The position numbers and the translations under genes were made by a program. The notes under the pieces were generated by a model. It was not told the DNA's origin, did not search any database, and saw only the letters and a program-made list of their open reading frames with translations. 5,574 nucleotides of DNA. Origin: JAEHDI01 sp035455185 (GTDB lineage Bacteria; Acidobacteriota; Terriglobia; Bryobacterales; Bryobacteraceae). The stretch lies in NCBI GenBank assembly GCA_035455185.1, contig DATIFQ010000114.1, positions 1 through 5,574 of the forward strand, given 5' to 3'. Every line of letters begins with the position of its first letter. The first letter of the stretch is position 1. Of the stretch, positions 1 to 5,574 are shown piece by piece.

Positions 1-389
1 AGTTTCCAGGTGAGGATGATACGCGTTATGCGAGAGCCTTTGTTGACCTAAACGCTGATGGGAAAGATGAGGCGATCGTTTTCTTGCTCGGCAGCTCGTG
101 GTGTGGCAGCGGAGGCTGCCCAACCCTTGTTTTGACGCCTCAAGCGGCCTCTTGGAGAAGAGTAGCAAGTATTCTCACCACCAGTCCTCCCATTCGCGTG
201 TTAACGAGGAGATCCAACGGCTGGCGGAATATTACAGTTTGGACTCATGACCCTGGCGCTCCACCCTACGAAGCAGAACTGCAATTCGATGGTAAGACCT
301 ACCCGCTGAGCCCGACGATTCCAGTAGGGAAGAACGCGGCTGGAAAGGTCATCATTTCGTCGCCGAAAGCCGCTTCGTTTCTCCGCTGA
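1..389 (+). CDS. Hypothetical protein with DxNxDGxxE and WCGSGGC motifs, C-terminal part
   Basis: The reading frame is already open at the window edge (first full codon at 3) and stops with TGA at 387-389, so 128 C-terminal residues are visible and the true start lies outside. The segment opens with a stretch resembling a calcium-binding or FG-GAP-type loop (FVDLNADGKDEAIVFL, about visible residues 13-28), followed by WCGSGGC, whose two cysteines could form a disulfide. The remainder is beta-rich and ends in a short region (FDGKTYPLSP) that looks like a small secreted domain. From memory, small exported or lipoprotein-type hypothetical proteins of many Gram-negative bacteria share the 'DLNGDG..EALV...WCGSGGC' pattern. 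No function is known to me. Its codons use A or T in the third position more often than the neighbouring genes. It converges on pntB with a 31-bp gap. A TTG at 84 could be read as a start, but homology-like sequence continues upstream of it, so I treat the gene as truncated by the window. Confidence 0.72.
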   Translation, partial: FPGEDDTRYARAFVDLNADGKDEAIVFLLGSSWCGSGGCPTLVLTPQAASWRRVASILTTSPPIRVLTRRSNGWRNITVWTHDPGAPPYEAELQFDGKTYPLSPTIPVGKNAAGKVIISSPKAASFLR

Positions 390-407
390 CCGATCCTAGG
401 AACTCAA

Positions 408-435
408 GGAGTCAGCCCCTTCAGGCGCTGACTCC
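408..435 (-). terminator. Hairpin over the pntB stop codon, possible convergent-gene terminator
   Basis: GGAGTCAGC (408-416) and GCTGACTCC (427-435) are perfect inverted repeats of 9 bp with a 10-base loop. The loop contains the pntB stop codon (complement of 421-423). On the minus strand the stem is followed by TTGAGTT, which is only weakly U-rich; on the plus strand there is no T tract. It sits in the 31-bp gap between two convergent genes, the expected place for a shared terminator. The poor U tract makes intrinsic termination uncertain; it could instead protect the 3' end of the mRNA. Confidence 0.5.
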
Positions 436-1800
436 GACCGCCGCGATCTCTTTGTTCACTTCGGTCAGGAAGGCTTTGGCGTCTCCAAAGAGCATCAAGG
501 TCTTGTCCATGTAGTAAAGCTCGTTGTCAATGCCGGCGAAGCCTGGGTTCAGGCTGCGTTTGATCACCATCACCGTGCGAGCCTTATCCACATCGAGGAT
601 CGGCATGCCGTAAATCGGGCTGCTCTTGTCGGTTCGCGCCCCAGGGTTGGTAACGTCGTTGGCGCCGATGACGAGCGCCACGTCCGCCTGCGGGAACTCG
701 GAATTAATCTCGTCCATCTCGAACAGCTTGTCGTAAGGCACGTCCGCTTCGGCGAGCAGAACGTTCATGTGTCCTGGCATGCGCCCCGCAACCGGGTGGA
801 TGGCGAAACGCACGTCCACGCCCCGTTTCGTCAGCAGATCGAACATCTCTCGAAGCTTGTGCTGCGCCTGCGCGACGGCCATTCCGTAGCCGGGCACCAC
901 GATGACCAGGCGGGCGGCATCGAGGATCTGCGCCGCTTCCTCCGCCGTCGCCGACCGCGCGGTGCGCTGCTCAACCTCGTGGGCCTTTACCTGGAGCTGT
1001 CCGAAGGCGCCGAAGAGCACGTTCGTGAACGAACGGTTCATCGCCCGGCACATGATCACGGAGAGAATGAAGCCGGACGAGCCGTCGAGCGCACCGGCGA
1101 TCACGAGCAGGTAATTGTTCAGAGCGAAGCCCATGAAACTCGCCGACAGGCCGGCGTACGAGTTCAACAACGCGATGACCGTCGGCATGTCCGCGCCGCC
1201 GATCGGAACGATCAGCAATACGCCGAAAATCAGCGCCAGGATCGAGAAAATCGGAAAGGCCCAAGTCGCTTCGGGGTGGATGCAGAGGTACACGCCGAAT
1301 AGGACCGCCGCGCCGAGGATCGACAGGTTAAAGATGTTCTGTCCCTTGTAGACAATCGGCCGCTGTGGCAGGACCTCCTGGAGCTTTCCGAACGCCATCA
1401 GACTTCCAGTGAAGGTGAGAAAGCCGAGCAACACCTCGATGGACAGCGCCACCATCGTGAAGCCATGGGGCGTTTCACGGTAGTACTCGGCAACGCCGAT
1501 CAGGGCCGCCGCCAGCGCGCCGAAGGCGTGCGAGAGCGCTGTCCGCTGAGGCACGGCGGTCATCGGCATCAGATATGCCAGCGGGACGCCGATGGCCGAA
1601 CCGATCAGGAAGGCGATGAAAATCCACTGATAGTTCACCACCTCGAACCGCAAAAGCGTGCCGACCACCGCGAGGAGCATGCCCACCTCGCCGGCCCATA
1701 CTCCGCGCCGGGAGGTTGCGGGATGGCTCATCCACTTGAGTGCAAGGATGAACAGCGCCGCCGCGATAATATAGCTGGCCTGAACGAAGAGGGTCGTCAT
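421..1800 (-). CDS. pntB: NAD(P) transhydrogenase subunit beta
   Basis: This is the beta subunit of the proton-translocating nicotinamide nucleotide transhydrogenase of the inner membrane, which drives hydride transfer from NADH to NADP+ using the proton gradient. The 459 residues match the family length (E. coli PntB is 462). Residues 1-250 are about nine hydrophobic helices. His91 in SHAFGALAAAL corresponds in position to the proton-channel His91 of E. coli. GALDGSSGFILS and IMCRAMNRSF (about 237-258) are typical of the end of the membrane domain. After a charged linker (270-290), the NADP(H)-binding domain III shows VVPGYGMAVAQAQ (301-313), FAIHPVAGRMPGHMNVLLAE (332-351), VIGANDVTNPGA (377-388) and KRSLNPGFAGIDN (414-426); the Lys-Arg there is the family's site for the NADP 2'-phosphate. 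Translation starts at an ATG overlapping the pntA2 stop (ATGA), with GGGAAAG just upstream (complement of 1803-1809), so the two are translationally coupled. No key motif appears to be missing. Confidence 0.97.
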   Translation of the reverse strand: MTTLFVQASYIIAAALFILALKWMSHPATSRRGVWAGEVGMLLAVVGTLLRFEVVNYQWIFIAFLIGSAIGVPLAYLMPMTAVPQRTALSHAFGALAAALIGVAEYYRETPHGFTMVALSIEVLLGFLTFTGSLMAFGKLQEVLPQRPIVYKGQNIFNLSILGAAVLFGVYLCIHPEATWAFPIFSILALIFGVLLIVPIGGADMPTVIALLNSYAGLSASFMGFALNNYLLVIAGALDGSSGFILSVIMCRAMNRSFTNVLFGAFGQLQVKAHEVEQRTARSATAEEAAQILDAARLVIVVPGYGMAVAQAQHKLREMFDLLTKRGVDVRFAIHPVAGRMPGHMNVLLAEADVPYDKLFEMDEINSEFPQADVALVIGANDVTNPGARTDKSSPIYGMPILDVDKARTVMVIKRSLNPGFAGIDNELYYMDKTLMLFGDAKAFLTEVNKEIAAVGVSA

Positions 1801-2093
1801 TTCTTTCCCGGCTCCCGCTTCTTGAACATCTTGAGCATGCGGTCCGTGATCAGGTAGCCGCTGACCACGTTGATCGTCGCCGCCGTCACCGCGATGAAGC
1901 CGAGCACGCGCCCCAGGTTGGTGGCGTGTGCCTCGCCTGTAATCAGGATGGCGCCGACCACCGAGATCGCCGAGATAGCGTTGGTGAGCGACATCAGCGG
2001 CGTGTGCAGCAGCGGTGAAACCTTCTTGATCAGCTCGAGACCGAGAAAGGTCGCGAGCATGAACACATACACGCTTAACTCATTTAAAGCCAC
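1797..2093 (-). CDS. pntA2: NAD(P) transhydrogenase alpha-2 (small membrane) subunit
   Basis: A 98-residue membrane protein corresponding to the C-terminal membrane part of E. coli PntA, encoded separately as in the three-subunit transhydrogenases of Rhodospirillum and Thermus. Three hydrophobic helices are visible, at about 8-25, 38-53 and 63-83. The family hallmark LLHTPLMSLTNAIS occupies 28-41. The C-terminus is a basic tail (KMFKKREPGKK). It forms domain II of the enzyme with PntB and helps build the proton path. The start is GTG at 2091-2093: there is no other in-frame start just upstream, the next Met codon (residue 12) lies inside the first helix, and a plausible ribosome site precedes the GTG. 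The stop overlaps the pntB start by four bases, so this is a two-gene operon in this window. The NAD(H)-binding alpha-1 gene, which usually precedes it, is not next to it; a DUF1080 gene on the same strand lies 105 bp upstream. Confidence 0.94.
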   Translation of the reverse strand: MALNELSVYVFMLATFLGLELIKKVSPLLHTPLMSLTNAISAISVVGAILITGEAHATNLGRVLGFIAVTAATINVVSGYLITDRMLKMFKKREPGKK

Positions 2094-2103
2094 AGTCCTG
2101 GTT

Positions 2104-2108
2104 CCCCT
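2104..2108 (-). promoter_or_regulatory. Ribosome binding site candidate for pntA2
   Basis: On the minus strand AGGGG lies 10 bases before the GTG start. A second purine run, AGGA (complement of 2096-2099), is only 2 bases from the GTG, too close for normal use. The longer-spaced AGGGG supports the GTG as the start codon. The rest of the 105-bp gap (2094-2198) shows no convincing sigma-70 promoter: the best -10-like word on the minus strand is TACACT at 2153-2148, and it has no good -35 partner. Confidence 0.4.
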
Positions 2109-2189
2109 ACAGTGGTTTCTTTGGCAAATGCCTCTGGAAATGTCGCAGTGTACAACATCTGCCCCCTGGTTTGCCTGCCACCCCCGCCA

Positions 2190-2218
2190 GGCGGCTCCCT
2201 ACCGCCGGTCGAGCCGCC
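2190..2218 (-). other. GC-rich hairpin spanning the end of the DUF1080 gene
   Basis: GGCGGCTC (2190-2197) and GAGCCGCC (2211-2218) form a perfect 8-bp inverted repeat with a 13-base loop that includes the TAG stop codon (complement of 2199-2201). On the minus strand it is followed by GGCGGGGG rather than a U tract, so it is not a classical intrinsic terminator. It could attenuate transcription into pntA2 or act as an RNA 3' structure. Part of the symmetry may simply reflect the Arg-rich codons of the C-terminus (RRLDRR). Confidence 0.3.
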
Positions 2219-3047
2219 GGATCCTGATGTTGCGGAACCACGCCACGTCTCCGTGGTTCTGAAGGCTGATCGGACAGCTAGCGGTGCGGGGGTTCGCCAG
2301 CAGCCGGTACACCGGCGATGAGGGCGTCCATCGCCTCGCCAGCGACTCCTTGACTGCCGGAGAATCGAGGAGTGTGTCGAGCACCTTCGCGCCGTTCAGC
2401 CAATGTTCTGTGCGGTTACCACGCACGACGATACGGGAGCTGTTGAATTCGCCCACTGGACGCGATTTCCCAGCCGCCGGTGCGGCCATATCGTAGAGCG
2501 CTCCCGTTCGGTGCGTCGGAGACCCAGCACCATCGGGATTCCGGGCGTCATCGATTAGTTGGTATTCGAATCCGATTACGTACTCTTCGGCCCTGCCGCC
2601 GGGCGCCAATCTGCTCCGGTCCGACACCCGGCTTAACAGTTCGTAGTCGACGGTTTCCTCCCAGCGCTTCGCCCCGGGCTTTCGTTTGCCGTGATCGATG
2701 AAGACACGCTCCTGAATGCGGTACTTCACGCCGCTGTTACCGGCTGGTGCGATTCGCCAGTCGAATGCCAGCTCAAAATCGCCGAACGTCTCCTTCGAGA
2801 CCAGATCTGCTCCGATCTTCGGGTTTGCCAGCGCCTTCAGGCAGCCATCCTCGATGGTCCAAGAGTCGCCTGGTGGACTCTTTTTCGCCGGATCGTCCCA
2901 GCCCGCCATCGTCTTCCCATCGAATAGCAACCGCCAGCCTTCAGCAGCCTCGCCCTGCGCAAGCTGGTTGAGAGGAGTAGGCGTGGACTGTGCGAACACG
3001 AGAGCAGGCAGCAAGAATAGGAACGCTTTCAGCCGGGAGGTTTTCAT
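2199..3047 (-). CDS. Exported DUF1080 (3-keto-disaccharide hydrolase family) protein
   Basis: A 282-residue protein with a clear Sec signal peptide: basic MKTSRLK, hydrophobic core AFLFLLPALVF, and a likely cleavage after VFA (about residue 19). The mature part is one DUF1080 domain, a concanavalin-like beta-sandwich (Pfam family named 3-keto-disaccharide hydrolase). Recognisable blocks in order are WRLLFDGKTMAGW (38-50), SWTIEDGCLKA (62-72), FELAFDWRIAPAGNSGVKYR (91-110), GFEYQLIDDARNPD (159-172), HRTGALYDMAAP (179-190), GEFNSSRIVVRGNRTEHWLNG (199-219, split around residue 210) and the closing ISLQNHGDVAWFRNIRIRRL (260-279). About 45 charged residues (112-155) separate the GVKYR and GFEYQ blocks, which are closer together in many members. 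Family members are abundant in Acidobacteriota, Planctomycetota and Verrucomicrobiota, and some cleave 3-keto-glycosides; whether this one does is unknown. It acts in the periplasm or outside the cell. The ATG has only a weak AAAGA before it. It is divergent from shc and same-strand with pntA2. Confidence 0.88.
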   Translation of the reverse strand: MKTSRLKAFLFLLPALVFAQSTPTPLNQLAQGEAAEGWRLLFDGKTMAGWDDPAKKSPPGDSWTIEDGCLKALANPKIGADLVSKETFGDFELAFDWRIAPAGNSGVKYRIQERVFIDHGKRKPGAKRWEETVDYELLSRVSDRSRLAPGGRAEEYVIGFEYQLIDDARNPDGAGSPTHRTGALYDMAAPAAGKSRPVGEFNSSRIVVRGNRTEHWLNGAKVLDTLLDSPAVKESLARRWTPSSPVYRLLANPRTASCPISLQNHGDVAWFRNIRIRRLDRR

Positions 3048-3127
3048 GTCTTTGACAACAGTCCAGGCGATTGTAGCGCCACGCGCACCGGGTTTGGAAA
3101 TCAGCCGTCTTCTGGCAGCATAGAATT
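3048..3127. promoter_or_regulatory. Divergent intergenic region between the DUF1080 gene and shc
   Basis: These 80 bases must hold the start signals of both divergent genes. For the minus-strand gene, TACAAT (complement of 3070-3075) is a good -10 word placing the transcript start near 3063 and a leader of roughly 16 bases; its best -35 partner, TTCCAA (complement of 3094-3099) at 18 bases, is weak. For shc, a perfect TTGACA stands at 3052-3057 but no -10 word lies 16-18 bases after it. TAGAAT (3121-3126) resembles a -10 box but is one base from the shc ATG and so cannot drive it. Neither gene has a strong Shine-Dalgarno sequence. Confidence 0.35.
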
Positions 3128-5083
3128 ATGGGCGGCTTTCAATTGGTTGAGCCCGCCGGCTCTCGGCGCCGAGCCGTTTCATCGGCGACACAGCAAGCAG
3201 AAGCGCGGGCCTCACAGCAGCGCCGCGCCGAGGCGGCTCGAACATCGGCAGAGGCATTGCTTCGCCTCCAGGAGCCGGAGGGTTACTGGCGCGGGGACCT
3301 GACGGCGGATATCTCGCTCGAAGCAGATTACGTCCTGCTTCAACTTTGGCTGCATCAGCCGAAAGGTTCGGGCTGGAATCCGCCCGCCCGCGCCAGGATT
3401 GAGAAGTGCTGCAGCTCGATTCTGGAATGGCAGTTACCGGATGGCGGCTTCGCGCTCTATCCGGGAGGGCTGTCGGACGTCAGTCTCTCAGTGAAAGCGT
3501 ACACGGCGCTGAAGCTGGCCGGGTGGAGCCCGGAAGCTCCCGAAATGGTCAAGATCCGGGAGACCGTGTTGCGGCTGGGAGGCGTCGATGCGTGTAACAG
3601 CTACACGAAGATCAATCTCAGCCTCTTCGGGCTGTACCCTCGACGCTTCGTGCCGACCGTTCCGCCGGAGATAGCACTGGTGCCGGGCGGCGTCCTTTAC
3701 GAGATGTCTTCGTGGACCCGGGCGATCGTCGTTCCGCTGTCCATCGTTCAGGCTGCGGGGCGCGAGCGGCGTGCGCCGGAAGGATTTACACTGAACGAAC
3801 TGTTTCTGCCGGGCAAGCGGCGTTCGCTGGTTAAGGGCGAAGGGCTCGCGACGCTGTTCAGCCACCTCGACAAGCTGGTCAAGCTTTGGGATAAGCGCGG
3901 CCTGAAGAACCTCCGCGCCTTGGCATTGCGCGAGGCGGAGCACTGGATCCTCGACCGCACGCGTTACTCCGACGGGCTCGGCGCCATCTACCCGTCGATG
4001 ATGTACCACGTCATGGCGCTTGACTCGTTAGGCTACCCGGACGACCACCCCGACCTGATCGAAGCGATCCGGCAGTTCGACGGCCTGCTGACGGAAACCC
4101 CGGACCGATTCTTCTTCCAGCCGTGCGTCTCGCCGGTATGGGACACGGCCATCGCTGCGTTTGTTCTGGGAGAACTCGGCTTGGCCGGCCAGGAGGAACT
4201 CACGCGCAGCGCGGACTGGCTCGTTTCGAGGGAAGTTCGCCGCAAGGGCGATTGGTCGGTGAAGCGTCCTAATCTCGAGCCGAGCGGCTGGGCGTTCGAA
4301 TTCGCCAACGAGTTCTATCCGGACATCGACGACACCGCCATGGTCCTGCTGGCCTTCTGCCATGCCAGGGCCTCCGCACCGGAGAAGCAAGCCCGCACAA
4401 TGCGCCGGGCGGTCAACTGGCTGCTAGGCATGCAATCGAGCGATGGCGGCTGGGCCGCCTTCGACGCGGATAACAACTGGCGGATCCTCAACAAGCTCCC
4501 GTTCGCCGATCACAACGCGATGCTCGATCCCACCTGCCCCGACATCACTGGCCGCGTGATGGAAGCGCTTGTCCGCACCGGGGTTCCCCGGGACGACAAG
4601 GCGATCCGGGACGGCGTGAAGTTCCTGCTTGGCGCCCAGGAAACGGACGGGAGTTGGTACGGCCGATGGGGTGTGAATTACATTTACGGAACCTTCCTTG
4701 CGTTGCGCGGACTGTGCGCCTCGGGAAGTGCGTCGGCGGAAGTGGCCATGCGGAAGGCGGCAGAGTGGCTCCAGTCGATCCAAAACTTGGACGGTGGGTG
4801 GGGCGAGAGTTGCGCAAGTTATGTCCGCAACTGTTACGTCCCGGCGCCAAGCACCCCGTCGCAAACGGCATGGGCGCTGCTTGGCTTAGCCGCGGCCGGT
4901 GGCACGGAGTCCCTCGCCGTCCGCCGTGGCCTCCAGTACCTGATCTCGACGCAGTTGCCGGATGGAGCCTGGCCAGAGGAACTTGCCACCGGCACCGGGT
5001 TCCCGAACGTGTTCTTCCTTCGGTATCATCTCTACCGGCATTACTTCCCGCTCCTGGCGCTAGCCACCTGCCGGGAAAGCTAG
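3128..5083 (+). CDS. shc: Squalene-hopene cyclase
   Basis: A 651-residue class II triterpene cyclase (usual length about 630-680) that protonates squalene and folds it into hopene or diplopterol, the parent hopanoids. Family enzymes are monotopic dimers on the cytoplasmic membrane. The catalytic DxDD is D399-I-D-D402 in FYPDIDDTA. QW repeats are visible at 48-54, 102-108 (ending in Phe), 436-442, 504-510, 552-558 and 609-615. Aligning by eye to the Alicyclobacillus acidocaldarius enzyme, active-site aromatics are kept: W169 is W196, W312 is W338, F365 is F390, W489 is W514, F601 is F625, F605 is F629 and Y609 is Y633. Two positions differ: Y420 is F445 and H451 is R476. The ATG at 3128 is the first start codon after an in-frame stop at 3074, and no strong Shine-Dalgarno precedes it. 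Residues 12-40 are a Gln/Ala/Arg-rich extension before the first QW repeat. No other hopanoid gene is adjacent; the next gene starts 3 bases after the stop. Confidence 0.97.
   Translation: MGGFQLVEPAGSRRRAVSSATQQAEARASQQRRAEAARTSAEALLRLQEPEGYWRGDLTADISLEADYVLLQLWLHQPKGSGWNPPARARIEKCCSSILEWQLPDGGFALYPGGLSDVSLSVKAYTALKLAGWSPEAPEMVKIRETVLRLGGVDACNSYTKINLSLFGLYPRRFVPTVPPEIALVPGGVLYEMSSWTRAIVVPLSIVQAAGRERRAPEGFTLNELFLPGKRRSLVKGEGLATLFSHLDKLVKLWDKRGLKNLRALALREAEHWILDRTRYSDGLGAIYPSMMYHVMALDSLGYPDDHPDLIEAIRQFDGLLTETPDRFFFQPCVSPVWDTAIAAFVLGELGLAGQEELTRSADWLVSREVRRKGDWSVKRPNLEPSGWAFEFANEFYPDIDDTAMVLLAFCHARASAPEKQARTMRRAVNWLLGMQSSDGGWAAFDADNNWRILNKLPFADHNAMLDPTCPDITGRVMEALVRTGVPRDDKAIRDGVKFLLGAQETDGSWYGRWGVNYIYGTFLALRGLCASGSASAEVAMRKAAEWLQSIQNLDGGWGESCASYVRNCYVPAPSTPSQTAWALLGLAAAGGTESLAVRRGLQYLISTQLPDGAWPEELATGTGFPNVFFLRYHLYRHYFPLLALATCRES
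5073..5079 (+). promoter_or_regulatory. Ribosome binding site inside the shc 3' end
   Basis: GGGAAAG lies within the last codons of shc, 7 bases before the ATG at 5087, a normal spacing. With only one codon (CGA) between the shc stop and this ATG, it supports translational coupling and fixes the start of the downstream gene. Confidence 0.55.
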
Positions 5084-5086
5084 CGA

Positions 5087-5574
5087 ATGAAACGAAGAGA
5101 ATTCGTCGCACTGCTCGGCGCCGGCCGCGCGCTGTGCGGCCGTCAGGGGGCAGACTGGTACAAGACGCCGGTGATTCCCACCCCTGAGGATCCCGCGCAG
5201 TGGCCCGCGTTCCGCGAGGAGCTGAAGCGCTGGCGCGAGGAAGCCAGACAGAAGCTGCGCTATGACGGCTCGCTTTACAGTCGTCCTGACTTCTCGTGGG
5301 TGACGAGTTCTTTCGCCTGCTGCTTCCTGATGCTCTGTGACAGTCGGTTTTACGATCCCAAAGAGAATCGTTACCTGGTGGAACATTGGCTTGCGGAAGG
5401 CGAGCGCGACTTCGGCGGGTACGATTCCGTGGTACTCTGGCACGCCTACCCGCGCATCGGTCTGGACCAGCGCAACCAGTTCGATTTCTACCGCGACATG
5501 CCTGGAGGATTGGAAGGAGTTCGCGATGCGGCGCGCCGTTTTCAAAACCGCGGCGTCCGTGTCTACATCGACTA
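5087..5574 (+). CDS. Putative glycoside-hydrolase-like barrel protein, N-terminal part
   Basis: The frame opens with ATG and stays open for 162 complete codons to the window end, so the C-terminus is missing. It begins MKRREFVALLGAG, like a twin-arginine leader (Arg3-Arg4), but Arg14 interrupts the hydrophobic core (GAGRALCG), so export is uncertain. A charged helix follows (about 41-59, FREELKRWREEARQKLRY), then WVTSSFACCFLMLCD (71-85) and a block typical of the first strands of a (beta/alpha)8 barrel: FGGYDSVVLWHAYPRIG (109-125), QFDFYRDMPGGLEGVRDAAR (131-150) and RGVRVYID (155-162). The order 'target residue, arrange on a path, GVRVYID' resembles alpha-amylase-like or DUF6259-type glycosidases, and similar uncharacterised proteins occur in Solibacter-type bacteria as I recall. 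Substrate and activity are unknown, since catalytic residues would lie beyond the window. It is in the same frame as shc, 3 bases after its stop, with a Shine-Dalgarno inside shc, so the two are probably co-transcribed. Confidence 0.75.
   Translation, partial: MKRREFVALLGAGRALCGRQGADWYKTPVIPTPEDPAQWPAFREELKRWREEARQKLRYDGSLYSRPDFSWVTSSFACCFLMLCDSRFYDPKENRYLVEHWLAEGERDFGGYDSVVLWHAYPRIGLDQRNQFDFYRDMPGGLEGVRDAARRFQNRGVRVYID

Noticed and set aside
84..389. Complete small gene starting at the TTG at 84
   Set aside because: Protein-like sequence with the DLNADGKDE motif continues upstream in the same frame to the window edge, so the gene is more likely truncated by the window.
769..1302. Open frame on the plus strand opposite pntB
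   Set aside because: The product is rich in His, Arg, Glu and Asp without any domain, and it is the antisense shadow of hydrophobic transhydrogenase helices.
2141..2157. Imperfect 17-bp dyad (TGTCG...AACA) upstream of pntA2 as an operator
   Set aside because: Only about five positions per arm match and no regulator gene is nearby, so chance is a sufficient explanation.
3052..3057. TTGACA as the -35 box of an shc promoter
   Set aside because: No -10-like word occurs 16-18 bases downstream, so it is kept only as an unpaired box in the intergenic description.
3121..3126. TAGAAT as the -10 box of shc
   Set aside because: It is one base from the ATG, so transcription would begin inside the coding region. 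No other in-frame start follows before the conserved domain.
4545..5111. Long open frame on the minus strand opposite the 3' half of shc
   Set aside because: It lies wholly under a gene with full family motifs, its product is Arg/Pro/Gly-rich with no recognisable domain, and such antisense frames are expected in GC-rich coding DNA. The same applies to those opposite 3488-4009 and 4028-4390.
1..5574. CRISPR array, tRNA or rRNA gene, insertion sequence or phage element
   Set aside because: No spaced direct repeats, tRNA-like cloverleaf, rRNA-like segment, transposase motif or terminal repeats were seen on reading both strands.

Overview
This window is a GC-rich bacterial chromosome segment with five or six recognisable genes. 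Two of them are cut by the window edges. The mix is a three-subunit type proton-pumping transhydrogenase, a secreted DUF1080 (3-keto-disaccharide hydrolase family) protein, a squalene-hopene cyclase and a protein starting with a KRREF-type leader. It resembles soil Acidobacteriota of the Solibacter/Bryobacter kind. That placement is inferred from gene content and style, not from a marker gene; Planctomycetota or Verrucomicrobiota are less likely alternatives.

Layout. Positions 1-389 (+) hold the last 128 codons of a protein with an Asp-rich DLNADGKDE stretch and a WCGSGGC motif. It converges on a minus-strand pair, pntB (421-1800) and the small membrane subunit gene pntA2 (1797-2093, GTG start), which overlap by ATGA. 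A 9-bp perfect hairpin (408-435) covers the pntB stop codon and fills most of the short convergent gap. Upstream of pntA2, where the NAD(H)-binding alpha-1 gene would normally lie, there is instead a minus-strand gene for an exported DUF1080 protein (2199-3047). An 80-bp divergent intergenic region separates it from shc (3128-5083, +). Shc carries the DxDD catalytic motif and six visible QW repeats. Three bases after the shc stop, in the same frame, a further gene starts (5087). It runs off the window end and looks like the N-terminal part of a glycoside-hydrolase-like (beta/alpha) barrel protein.

How the genes fit together. PntA2 and PntB form the membrane and NADP(H) parts of transhydrogenase, which uses the proton gradient to make NADPH. 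They need an alpha-1 subunit that is not encoded here. Shc makes hopene or diplopterol, the pentacyclic triterpenoids that order the membrane, and is probably co-expressed with the gene after it. The DUF1080 protein is a periplasmic or secreted carbohydrate-related protein with its own leader. No RNA gene, CRISPR array or mobile element was seen, and no stretch over 300 bases lacks a gene.

The points most worth following up are the tight same-frame coupling of shc to an uncharacterised barrel-like gene, the transhydrogenase pair lacking its alpha-1 gene, and two active-site differences of this cyclase from the Alicyclobacillus enzyme. I did not find convincing evidence of a wholly new system.
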